Below, piece by piece: positions 1 through 6,694 of a DNA stretch of 9,380 nt. The translations under genes were made by a program, and so were the position numbers. The DNA comes from JAQGLW01 sp035995725 (lineage in GTDB: Bacteria; Pseudomonadota; Gammaproteobacteria; Burkholderiales; Burkholderiaceae_D), in contig DASYKE010000220.1 of assembly GCA_035995725.1 (NCBI GenBank), positions 1-9,380 of the forward strand, read 5' to 3'. The stretch's first letter is position 1. Every line of letters starts with the position of its first letter. The notes under the pieces are model-generated. The model saw nothing but the letters and a program-made list of their open reading frames with translations, ran no database searches and had not been told where the DNA came from.

Positions 1-1
1 G

Positions 2-1138
2 GAGGGGCGCCGTTTTCGCGATGTCGAGCTGGTGTACGGTGCACGGTTTGGCGTGCGCGGCATAGTCGATGAAGACTTCGTCGATCTGACGCAGGAAACG
101 AGCCATAACCTCGAGCTGGTGGCCAACACGCCTTCCTCCGCGTTGGGATCGACGCGCGACAAGCCGGATGCGAAATATTGCCAGGAAATTTTCAAGGTAT
201 TGCGCAGCCATGAAATCGGCCACTTCTTCTATATCGGTGGCAATGATTCATCGGACACGGTCCGCATTGTCAGCCTTGAGGCGCAAAAGGCAGGCTATCC
301 GCTCCGCTGTATTCATATTCCGAAAACGATCGACAATGACCTGGTCGGCAACGATCACACGCCCGGCTTCCCCTCGGCTGCGCGTTTCGTGGCGCAGGCG
401 TTTGCCGGCGCCAACCTGGATAACGCATCCTTGCCAGGCGTCTATGTCGCTGTCGTCATGGGCCGTCACGCCGGATTCCTGACAGCCGCGGCGGCGCTCG
501 GCAAGAAGTTTCCTGATGACGGGCCGCATCTGATCTATCTGCCGGAGCGGATCTTCGTTCTTGAGAAGTTTCTGTCCGACGTGAAAGCGGCTTATGCGCG
601 TTTCGGCCGCTGCGTCATTGCGGTGTCCGAGGGCATCCATGATGAGTCAGGTGTGGCCATTGCCAGCCAGCTTGGCAAAGACCGGGAGCACGACGCGCAC
701 GGCAACGTCCAGCTCTCCGGCACTGGCGCGCTCGCCGATCTGCTGTGCGAAGAGATCAAGGCCAGGTTGAAAATCAAGCGCGTGCGCGGCGACACTTTCG
801 GCTATTTGCAACGCTCGTTTATCGGTTGCGTGTCCGATGTCGATCAGCGCGAAGCGCGCGAGGTGGGCGAAAAGGCGGTGCAGTTCGCGATATGGGGTGG
901 GCGCGACGGGTCGGTGGCGATCAAGCGCACCGGCTATTACTCGGTCGATTATGAGTTGCTGCCGCTGGATGCGGTAGCGGGCAAGACACGTGTCATGGAG
1001 GATGAATTTATCGCTCCGGGCGGCACCGATATCACTTATGCATTCCGGCTCTACCTGCGCCCGCTGTTGGGGTCCGGCATGCCGGATGCGTTCCGGCTGC
1101 GATCCAGTCAGGTCGCCAAGCTGGCAACCTCGCCCTGA
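2..1138 (+). CDS. 6-phosphofructokinase, probably PPi-dependent (5' end outside window)
   Basis: Phosphofructokinase converts fructose 6-phosphate to fructose 1,6-bisphosphate in cytosolic glycolysis. The reading frame is open from base 2, so the N-terminus lies upstream; about 30-40 residues are probably missing compared with ~400-residue relatives. Visible motifs: GGNDSSDT (bases 236-259), PKTIDND (320-340), the catalytic Asp loop, and MGRHAG (458-475), which contacts the sugar phosphate. In the family, Asp as the fourth residue of the GG-x-D loop and Lys in PKTIDND mark the PPi-using type. ATP enzymes have GGDGS and PGTIDND. A PPi-dependent, reversible enzyme is therefore likely, though phosphoryl-donor preference is inferred from these two positions only. 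The stop is TGA at 1136-1138. The next gene, an aldolase for the following glycolytic step, is convergent, so the two are not co-transcribed. Confidence 0.93.
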   Translation, partial: EGRRFRDVELVYGARFGVRGIVDEDFVDLTQETSHNLELVANTPSSALGSTRDKPDAKYCQEIFKVLRSHEIGHFFYIGGNDSSDTVRIVSLEAQKAGYPLRCIHIPKTIDNDLVGNDHTPGFPSAARFVAQAFAGANLDNASLPGVYVAVVMGRHAGFLTAAAALGKKFPDDGPHLIYLPERIFVLEKFLSDVKAAYARFGRCVIAVSEGIHDESGVAIASQLGKDREHDAHGNVQLSGTGALADLLCEEIKARLKIKRVRGDTFGYLQRSFIGCVSDVDQREAREVGEKAVQFAIWGGRDGSVAIKRTGYYSVDYELLPLDAVAGKTRVMEDEFIAPGGTDITYAFRLYLRPLLGSGMPDAFRLRSSQVAKLATSP

Positions 1139-1179
1139 ACCACGTACCACCTGCCACCTGTTCCTGCCCTGACGGGTAT

Positions 1180-1206
1180 AAGCGCCCGGTGGCAATCCGG
1201 CGCTTT
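1180..1206. terminator. Possible bidirectional hairpin between convergent phosphofructokinase and aldolase genes
   Basis: AAGCGCC (1180-1186) pairs perfectly with GGCGCTT (1199-1205) across a 12-nt loop. Only three T residues follow on the + strand, and the minus-strand side is equally poor in U. The location, in the 72-bp gap between two convergent stops, fits a shared terminator, but the weak U-tract makes intrinsic termination uncertain. Confidence 0.4.
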
Positions 1207-1210
1207 CATC

Positions 1211-2245
1211 CTAACGATTGAAAAGATCGGCAGTCTCCATGTCGCGCGTGTAGGTTCCTGCGCACGCCAGGCCGTTCAGGAGGCAACGTTTAAGAAATGC
1301 CATTTGCGCTGCGGCGACGTTGCTTTCCAGTCCCTTCCATGTGGAAAGCACGGGTTCCTGAAGCGCTCGACCATAAGAAAAACTGAGCTGCCAGGGATGC
1401 GGACCGCGCATATTCATCGCGTTCAGATGGCAGGTTGCATGTTCCGGACTCTGTCCGCCGGACAGGAATACGATCCCTGGCACGGCTGCCGGCACGTAGT
1501 GGATCAGGCAGTGAATCGTGGCCTCGGCGACTTCCTGCTCGCTTGCCTGGCGCGCGCACTTTTTGCCTGGAATCACCATGTTCGGCTTGAGCAACATGGC
1601 CTCAAACTCCACGCCGTGCGCGTCAAGCTCGGAGAATACTGCCTCAAGAACCTGGGACGTTACCGCTTTGCAGCGTTCGATGCCGTGCGCACCGTCCATC
1701 AACACTTCCGGCTCCACGATCGGCACGATGCCCGCCTCCTGGCAAAGCGCCGCGTAACGTGCCAGCGCATGCGCATTCGCATGGATTGCATACGCGCTCG
1801 GAATATCGCGCTCGCCAATCTCAATCACCGCCCGCCACTTTGCGAACTTTGCTCCCAGCTGCCTGTATTCGGCGAGGCGTCCGCGCAAGCCATCCAGTCC
1901 TTCGGTGATTTTGTTGCCGGAGTGCAGTGCCAGCTCCTTGGCGCCTTGATCGACTTTGATTCCCGGCATGATCCCCCTGCGCAACAGCAACTCGGCAAAG
2001 GGAATGCCATCTGCCGTGGTCTGACGCAGTGTTTCGTCAAACAGAATCACGCCGCCGATAGTTTGTTCGATACCGCGGGTAGTAAACAGGATTTCGCGAT
2101 AGCGCCGGCGGGTTTCTTCGGTAGATTCCAGCTTGACCGAATCAAAACGTTTCTTGATCGTCGGGCCGCTTTCATCTGCCGCCAACAAGCCTTTGTGTTC
2201 CGCAACGATGGCCCTTGCCACCGTCTTGAGTTCGTCGATATTCAT
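1211..2245 (-). CDS. Class I fructose-bisphosphate aldolase
   Basis: This 344-residue enzyme cleaves fructose 1,6-bisphosphate to dihydroxyacetone phosphate and glyceraldehyde 3-phosphate through a Schiff base. All class I landmarks are visible with a constant offset of about 9 from rabbit muscle aldolase: Asp24 in LAADES, Lys98 in IKVDQGAKE, Lys136/Arg138 in KFAKWR, Glu178/Glu180 in IVEPE, and the Schiff-base lysine Lys220 in MLLKPNMV. The phosphate-binding stretch FLSGGQSPEHA and LSFSYGRALQ follow. No C-terminal Tyr like that of animal enzymes is present. The start is ATG at 2243-2245, with GAGG (minus strand, 2256-2259) 10 nt upstream. It is convergent with phosphofructokinase. A 268-bp gap separates it from the upstream enolase-family gene on the same strand, so it probably has its own promoter. 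It is a class I enzyme and not the class II (zinc) type common in many proteobacteria. Confidence 0.96.
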   Translation of the reverse strand: MNIDELKTVARAIVAEHKGLLAADESGPTIKKRFDSVKLESTEETRRRYREILFTTRGIEQTIGGVILFDETLRQTTADGIPFAELLLRRGIMPGIKVDQGAKELALHSGNKITEGLDGLRGRLAEYRQLGAKFAKWRAVIEIGERDIPSAYAIHANAHALARYAALCQEAGIVPIVEPEVLMDGAHGIERCKAVTSQVLEAVFSELDAHGVEFEAMLLKPNMVIPGKKCARQASEQEVAEATIHCLIHYVPAAVPGIVFLSGGQSPEHATCHLNAMNMRGPHPWQLSFSYGRALQEPVLSTWKGLESNVAAAQMAFLKRCLLNGLACAGTYTRDMETADLFNR

Positions 2246-2274
2246 AGGCTGTCATCCTCAATGACGATTTAAAA

Positions 2275-2280
2275 ATGATA
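2275..2280 (-). promoter_or_regulatory. Candidate -10 element for the aldolase gene
   Basis: On the minus strand this reads TATCAT, 5/6 to the sigma-70 -10 consensus, followed by an AT-rich stretch and about 30 nt to the ATG at 2245. No good -35 hexamer lies 16-18 nt upstream. The promoter may be activator-dependent or this call may be wrong. Confidence 0.3.
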
Positions 2281-2302
2281 CTGGAAGCATGCTGCCCTGA
2301 GC

Positions 2303-2331
2303 TGATATGACAATATCAACTCCATGGAGTT
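2303..2331. promoter_or_regulatory. Two abutting palindromes upstream of the aldolase gene (possible operator)
   Basis: TGATAT-GACA-ATATCA (2303-2318) is a perfect 6-bp inverted repeat with a 4-nt spacer. It shares one base with a perfect 14-bp palindrome, AACTCCATGGAGTT (2318-2331). They lie 58-86 bp upstream of the aldolase ATG, just upstream of the candidate -10. The arrangement fits binding sites for dimeric regulators, but the protein is unknown. A third inverted repeat, GGAAC-GAT-GTTCC, lies at 2455-2467. No T-run follows any of them, so terminators are unlikely. Confidence 0.35.
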
Positions 2332-2513
2332 TCCGATCGCTCACTTCCGGCCGATATCGCTGTTTGATAACTGTCAGCCAGCCTGACCAGGCAAACGAGA
2401 CGGATAGGTTCAGCAATCGTTACACTGCTGGCAACGTCCATCGCGCATGATGAAGGAACGATGTTCCGATGCCGGCGACCAAACGAGAGCGCAATCTGTA
2501 GCAATCGGCTCGG

Positions 2514-3629
2514 CTACACTGCATAGGCTCTGAGTTTCTCTTCATCTATCTCAGTCCCAAGTCCTGGCGCGTTCGGCAGGGTTAAAAATGCATTTGATAA
2601 ATCTAACTTGCCGTCAATGACGTCGTCTTGCATTTTAAGCGGGCCCACGCTTTCGAGGCCTTCAATTACGTCGTGACTGGTAGCGGCCAGCATGATTTCC
2701 GCCATCGTATTGATTCCCAGGCCGAATCCATGGCCAATCACAATCTTCATCCCGGCAGCGGATGCGGTTTCCAGCATCCGGCGGCATTTCAATAGTCCGC
2801 CTTGCTTCATGACCTTGAGCTTCACGATATCGGCGCAATCGGCACGGATAACGTCGATCAGGCTTTGATGATCGGTTATCGCTTCGTCCGCCATGATGGG
2901 AATGCCGATTGACTGGCGGACTTTCGCCAAGCCAGCCAGGTCCTCGGCGGCTACCGGTTGTTCCAGCAGTTGCAAGGCGTACGGCTCCAATAGCCGTCCC
3001 AAAGCGATACTCTTTTGCACGCTGTATCCGGCGTTGGCGTCTCCGCGCAACTGCATCTTGTCGCCCACGGCTTCACGTACTGCATGGATGCGGTCCCGGT
3101 CTGCCATGATTCCGCCGCCCAGCTTGACTTTCGCGGATCTGAATCCCTGGCATAACCATTTGCTCGCTTCGCTGGCGGCTTCATCCGGCGCCAAGATCCC
3201 TATCCACGCGTTGAAACGAACCTGATCGACTACGGCACCGCCCAAAAATTGGTGCACCGGTATGCCCAGCGAGCGGGTCAACAGGTCGACGCAAGCCATC
3301 TCGATTGCCGCTTTAGCCTCCAGAAAGCCGGGTACGACGCTATCCATGATAGCCAGAATACGGTGGATATTGCCGGCATCCTGTCCCTGTACGGCGGGGG
3401 CCAGGCGTTCGCGCAGCACCATCAGGGACTGCTCGATGGTTTCCGATGAATAGCCCGGCAGCGGATCGATATTGCCCATGCCGACGTATCCGCCACCGGA
3501 CGCTATACGGACGATTATGCTGTGCTGTAATGTATTGTTGCCGTAAGCATTGCGAAATCCCGCTCCGGTCAGCGGGACTGCAACGCGCAATACGGCAATT
3601 TTCGTAATGGGTAATCGATGCTTATTCAT
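2514..3629 (-). CDS. Enolase-superfamily enzyme, mandelate racemase/muconate lactonizing type, MLE subgroup
   Basis: The 371-residue length is normal for the family. These enzymes abstract a proton alpha to a carboxylate, with Mg2+ stabilising the enolate. All MLE-subgroup residues are present: the Lys-x-Lys base pair at 167/169 (AKVKLGGG), metal ligands Asp197 (RGDANAGY), Glu223 (LLEQPV) and Asp248 (MADEA), and the opposing base Lys272 (VKLKVMKQGG). The N-terminal capping domain spans about residues 1-120, including a 20s-type loop around 50-62 that helps set specificity. The reaction could be cycloisomerisation, racemisation, epimerisation or dehydration; the sequence does not decide. It is last in the SDR-receptor-enolase block. 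The ATG has no visible Shine-Dalgarno sequence and sits 30 bp past the receptor stop in the same frame, so translation may depend on coupling. Confidence 0.9.
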   Translation of the reverse strand: MNKHRLPITKIAVLRVAVPLTGAGFRNAYGNNTLQHSIIVRIASGGGYVGMGNIDPLPGYSSETIEQSLMVLRERLAPAVQGQDAGNIHRILAIMDSVVPGFLEAKAAIEMACVDLLTRSLGIPVHQFLGGAVVDQVRFNAWIGILAPDEAASEASKWLCQGFRSAKVKLGGGIMADRDRIHAVREAVGDKMQLRGDANAGYSVQKSIALGRLLEPYALQLLEQPVAAEDLAGLAKVRQSIGIPIMADEAITDHQSLIDVIRADCADIVKLKVMKQGGLLKCRRMLETASAAGMKIVIGHGFGLGINTMAEIMLAATSHDVIEGLESVGPLKMQDDVIDGKLDLSNAFLTLPNAPGLGTEIDEEKLRAYAV

Positions 3630-3659
3630 AGTATGCGCACATGGCCGAATGAGCCTGCA

Positions 3660-4655
3660 CTAATCTACCTTGGCTCCGGAGTCCTTGATAATTTGCGCAT
3701 ACTTCTTCATTTCCGCATGCCAGAATTTTTCAAAGTCCTCCCGGCTGTTTCCTACAGGGTCGGCCCCCGCCTCCGAGATATGCTTTCGTATCTCGGGCAT
3801 TCTCAGCACGGCAACCATGTCCTTGTTGATTTTCTCGAGAATGTTTGCGGGAGTGCCTTTAGGCGCAAAGACTCCGTACCAGTTCAGGATTTCAAACCCT
3901 GTCATGGAGAGCGACTCGTTGACCGTGGGAACGTCGGGCAGTGACGGCATGCGTTCACTGGAAGTGACTGCAAGCGGGATCAGTCTTTTGTCCGAAATAT
4001 ACTGAACGACCAGCGGGGCGGAAGAAAACGATGTCTTGACGTGCCCGGCCAGCACATCGGCCACTGCCGGTGAACCGCCCCGGTAGGGGATATGTGCCAG
4101 ATCCAGTTTAAGTTTGGTTGCCAGGAGCGCGCCCGCCATGTGCTGTACGCCTCCGCTACCGGCCGATGCATACGTGATCAAGCCGGGGTTCTTGCGTGCC
4201 ACCTTTGTTAATTGCTCAAGGGTGTTGATCCCTGCCGCAGGATGGGCGACAAATATGATCGGTGTGGTTGCCGTAAGGGTGATCGGCAAGAGATCCTTGG
4301 CGGGATCATAAGTAATTTTTTTGTATAGATTCTGATTGATTGCGACTTCGGCCGTGGACGAAAGCAGCAGCGTATAACCGTCCGGAGGCGCTTTCGCGAC
4401 CGCGTCCGCTCCTATCATGCCGCTTGCGCCCGCACGATTTTCGACCACTACAGTCTGTCCCCAGTCCGAACCAAGTTTTTGAGCCAGCAAACGGCCGATC
4501 AGGTCTGTCACGCCCCCTGGGGGAAACGGGATGATGATTTTCACCGGTCTGGCTGGATAAGCTTGCGCCATCGCAGACTGCGGCATGGCCAGCAGAGCGC
4601 TCAAGAGGGACGCGGCCGCTATGAGGCATTGACGCGATTGAAATCTGGTGTTCAT
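3660..4655 (-). CDS. Bug/TctC-family periplasmic solute-binding receptor (tripartite tricarboxylate transporter family)
   Basis: This 331-residue exported receptor captures a small ligand, usually a carboxylate, in the periplasm. The N-terminus is a clear Sec signal peptide: Arg near the start, a hydrophobic core around residues 10-24, and likely cleavage after AMA at about residue 30. The family signature follows immediately: YPARPVKIIIPFPPGG with VTD, whose Asp51 is in the conserved ligand loop. VVVENRAGASGMIGAD and PPDGYTLLL come next, all classic Bug motifs. The start ATG is preceded by AAGGAGG (minus strand, 4661-4667) at 5 nt, the strongest ribosome-binding site in the window. No TctA or TctB membrane partner is present, so this is an orphan receptor, as is usual in Burkholderiales. 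It may pair with a transporter elsewhere or act as a sensor. Its position in the block suggests it binds the pathway substrate. Confidence 0.95.
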   Translation of the reverse strand: MNTRFQSRQCLIAAASLLSALLAMPQSAMAQAYPARPVKIIIPFPPGGVTDLIGRLLAQKLGSDWGQTVVVENRAGASGMIGADAVAKAPPDGYTLLLSSTAEVAINQNLYKKITYDPAKDLLPITLTATTPIIFVAHPAAGINTLEQLTKVARKNPGLITYASAGSGGVQHMAGALLATKLKLDLAHIPYRGGSPAVADVLAGHVKTSFSSAPLVVQYISDKRLIPLAVTSSERMPSLPDVPTVNESLSMTGFEILNWYGVFAPKGTPANILEKINKDMVAVLRMPEIRKHISEAGADPVGNSREDFEKFWHAEMKKYAQIIKDSGAKVD

Positions 4656-4697
4656 GTCTTCCTCCTTATGTTTTTATGAAGCTTGGTTCGGCTCAGT

Positions 4698-5486
4698 TCA
4701 GTTCGTGATCTCGCCGTCCCGTGCTTTTGCCGATACCCATCCTCCATCGACCGTGAGCGTGGTTCCGCTTACATACGATGCGTCATCCGACGCCAGGTAA
4801 AGGGCCGCTTTGGCAATATCCTTGCCTTCGCCCCAGCGACCCACCAAAGTTTCGTTTCCCCAGTCGACGGTTTCATCGTCTTTTGCTTGCGAATTGAGAG
4901 GCGTGGCTATGGATCCGGGTGCTATCGCGTTGACCGTTACCCCGGAGTGACGCAGGTCTATCGCTGCGCCTCGCGTGAGGCCAAGGACTCCCGCCTTTGC
5001 CGCGCAATACGCCACTCTGTCGGGGCGTCCGACAAAACTGGCGATTGATGCGATATTGATAATGCGGCCCCAGCCCCGCTTGATCATCGATGGCGCAAAC
5101 GCCCGTGTACAAAAAAAATGGCCGGCAAGATTGACGTTTATCATGCGGTGCCAATCTTCGTCGCTATGTTCGAGCAATGGCTTGACGATGCGCACGCCCG
5201 CATTGTTGACCAGGATATCTGCCGCGCCGCATATGGCAGCTGTCTCGTCAGCGAGATCTGCCACGCTTGCCGAATCGGTAATGTCGACTGCGATCGCATA
5301 TACCTTGCCCAATTCCTTGAGTTCCTGGCACAAGCGGCGTGCGGAATCGATGTTTCGGTCGGCAATAACCACGGTAGCGCCCTGGGCCACGAATTCCCGG
5401 CTGATCGCAGCACCCGCGCCGCCAGCTCCGCCCGTAACTACAGCTACGCGACCGGATAGCCTGTGGGCGCCGTGATTGGTCTCCAT
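4698..5486 (-). CDS. Short-chain dehydrogenase/reductase (classical SDR)
   Basis: A 262-residue NAD(P)-dependent oxidoreductase of the classical SDR family. It shows the nucleotide motif TGGAGGAG (18-25), NNAG (94-97), helix-4 Asn117, catalytic Ser147, Tyr160 and Lys164 (YCAAK), and VNAIAPGSI after the active site. Asp43, in ADRN at the end of strand 2, favours NAD(H) over NADP(H), as in catabolic dehydrogenases. About ten extra residues precede the first Rossmann strand. The start ATG has GAGGAG (minus strand, 5492-5497) at 5 nt. It is first in the block: 42 bp to the receptor gene, then the enolase-type enzyme. Many such proteins are labelled FabG or gluconate 5-dehydrogenase by similarity. 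Given the context, an alcohol or ketone intermediate in a catabolic route is more likely than fatty-acid synthesis, but the substrate is not visible. Confidence 0.93.
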   Translation of the reverse strand: METNHGAHRLSGRVAVVTGGAGGAGAAISREFVAQGATVVIADRNIDSARRLCQELKELGKVYAIAVDITDSASVADLADETAAICGAADILVNNAGVRIVKPLLEHSDEDWHRMINVNLAGHFFCTRAFAPSMIKRGWGRIINIASIASFVGRPDRVAYCAAKAGVLGLTRGAAIDLRHSGVTVNAIAPGSIATPLNSQAKDDETVDWGNETLVGRWGEGKDIAKAALYLASDDASYVSGTTLTVDGGWVSAKARDGEITN

Positions 5487-5502
5487 TTTTTCTCCTCAGG
5501 TT

Positions 5503-5601
5503 GATAAAACATATGCAGAAAGCCTATCATCGATAAAATTTCCGTTTTTATGTATTTTCAGATCTCTTAGTTAGGAAAAACAAAAATTGTAGTACTCTAA
5601 G
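5503..5601. promoter_or_regulatory. Divergent control region with candidate LysR-type operator
   Basis: The 138-bp AT-rich gap between the SDR and LysR starts must carry both promoters. TATC-ATC-GATA (5525-5535) is a short dyad of the T-N11-A kind expected for LysR regulators. GATAAAA occurs twice, at 5503-5509 and 5532-5538, 29 bp apart. A weaker dyad, CTTAG (5566-5570) and CTAAG (5597-5601), lies nearer the LysR start. I found no convincing -35/-10 pair for either direction. The assignment rests on location plus weak symmetry. Confidence 0.4.
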
Positions 5602-5624
5602 TCTCCTCGTCTTGGGAGAGCCGG

Positions 5625-6533
5625 ATGTCGATTCGTGAGCTGAGAACCCTGATTGCGGTAGCGGAGCACGGCAGCATTTCGGCCGCTGCAGAGCGTGTCT
5701 TTTTAAGCGTACCCGCGGCAGCTGCGCAAATCTTAAAGCTGGAAGCTGAATTTAAAACGACGCTGCTTAACCGGTCTCGCAAGCCTGCACAACTCACACC
5801 GCAAGGACATGCGCTTGTCGCGCGTGCCCGTGAAGTCGTCAATCATTATTCTCAGTTATACGACGCGGTATCGTCGTCGCAAGACTTGACGGGAGTTTTG
5901 AATATCGGAGCAATTCCCACGGCGTTAACCGGCGTGATTCCCAGGGCGCTGATAGCATTTCGGCAGGCGCATCCAAGGGTTCAGGTTCGGTTGGAACATG
6001 GCTCGTCCCCATCCCTGGCCGAGCGCTTGCGACACCGGGAGCTCGATGCCGCGATCATCAGCGAACCTCCAAGTCCCTTGCCGGATCTGCAATGGACGGC
6101 TTTCACTAAAGAGCCTATCGTGGTGATTGCGTCGGCGACTCTTGCCAGACAAAGCGACCAATCGCTGTTGCGCTCGTTTCCCTATATTCGGTTCAATCGG
6201 CATTTCTGGGTCAACCGCATAATCGAAAAAGACCTTCAGCGCCGCAAGCTCTTGACCAACCAGATCATGGAACTCGATTCCCTGGAGGCGATAGGGCAAA
6301 TGGTGGGCTATGGCTTGGGCGTATCCATTATTCCCTTGAGCAGTAAAACATTTTTGCGCCTGCATCGATTGCAAGCCGTTCCATTCGGCAATCCTGGGCT
6401 GACGCGATCTGTCGTCCTGGCCGAATCGATAGGCAGCAGCAAGCAGCAACTGACGTCCGGGTTCAAAGCGTGTTTGCTTCACGCGGGCAAGACACGGAAT
6501 AAATCCGCAAATACCTGGTCGGAACCGTATTAA
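5625..6533 (+). CDS. LysR-family transcriptional regulator
   Basis: The 302-residue length is typical of the family. An N-terminal winged helix-turn-helix covers about residues 1-60 (RELRTLIAVAEHGSISAAAE, then the recognition-helix region SVPAAAAQILKLE), followed by LTPQGHAL and a linker helix. The effector-binding domain runs from about residue 88, beginning GVLNIGAIPTAL, and includes EAIGQMVGYGLGVSIIP near 217-233, a usual LysR effector-domain segment. The usual F-x-R motif at the end of the DNA-binding domain is altered to LLNRSRKPAQLT. The start ATG has GGGAG (5614-5618) 6 nt upstream. It is divergent from the SDR/receptor/enolase block, so by family habit it autoregulates and activates that block when an inducer binds. 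The inducer is unknown. Confidence 0.94.
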   Translation: MSIRELRTLIAVAEHGSISAAAERVFLSVPAAAAQILKLEAEFKTTLLNRSRKPAQLTPQGHALVARAREVVNHYSQLYDAVSSSQDLTGVLNIGAIPTALTGVIPRALIAFRQAHPRVQVRLEHGSSPSLAERLRHRELDAAIISEPPSPLPDLQWTAFTKEPIVVIASATLARQSDQSLLRSFPYIRFNRHFWVNRIIEKDLQRRKLLTNQIMELDSLEAIGQMVGYGLGVSIIPLSSKTFLRLHRLQAVPFGNPGLTRSVVLAESIGSSKQQLTSGFKACLLHAGKTRNKSANTWSEPY

Positions 6534-6551
6534 TCGGCTGGCGCTGCCGAT
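6533..6551 (+). terminator. Weak hairpin just after the LysR stop
   Basis: ATCGGC (6533-6538) pairs with GCCGAT (6546-6551) around a 7-nt loop, starting at the last base of the LysR stop codon. The nearest T-run (four T, about 6562-6565) is 10 nt further on, so intrinsic termination is doubtful. Confidence 0.25.
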
Positions 6552-6609
6552 GGTGCTCAAATTTTAAGGTTCCGGGTGAACAGGGCGGCGATCGGTTATT
6601 CTGATGAGA

Positions 6610-6635
6610 TTCCGAGACGACATATGAATATCTCA
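6610..6635 (+). repeat. 26-bp direct repeat, copy 1 (upstream of SGNH gene)
   Basis: This copy runs from TTCCGAGACG through CATATGAATATCTCA. It matches 7286-7311 at 25 of 26 positions; the one difference is A at 6620 against G at 7296. It lies 76 bp after the LysR stop and 59 bp before the SGNH start. The outer flanks show no extended identity. A TACAAT hexamer (6643-6648) just downstream could be a -10 element for the SGNH gene, but no matching -35 is seen. Confidence 0.85.
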
Positions 6636-6694
6636 CAGTGCTTACAATGCGGACGCGTATGCGCGCTGATTAACAATTAACGGGACGTTACAAG

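Noticed and set aside
1304..2272. Long + strand open frame opposite the aldolase gene
   Set aside because: It is exactly antisense to a gene with all class I aldolase catalytic residues, has no recognisable motif, and is rich in Arg/Cys/His as expected from a shadow frame.
2316..2504. 62-codon minus-strand open frame in the gap before the aldolase gene
   Set aside because: No ribosome-binding site or family motif is present, and it runs across the palindromic control region, so chance is more likely.
2497..2518. TGTAGC/GCTACA hairpin at the end of the enolase-type gene as a terminator
   Set aside because: A perfect 6-bp stem overlaps the stop codon, but the minus strand has no T-tract after it, so intrinsic termination is not supported.
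3660..4655. A full tripartite tricarboxylate transporter operon
   Set aside because: No TctA or TctB membrane gene is present on either side; only the receptor is encoded.
5925..6560. 211-codon minus-strand open frame opposite LysR
   Set aside because: It is antisense to the well-supported LysR effector domain and shows no motif of its own.
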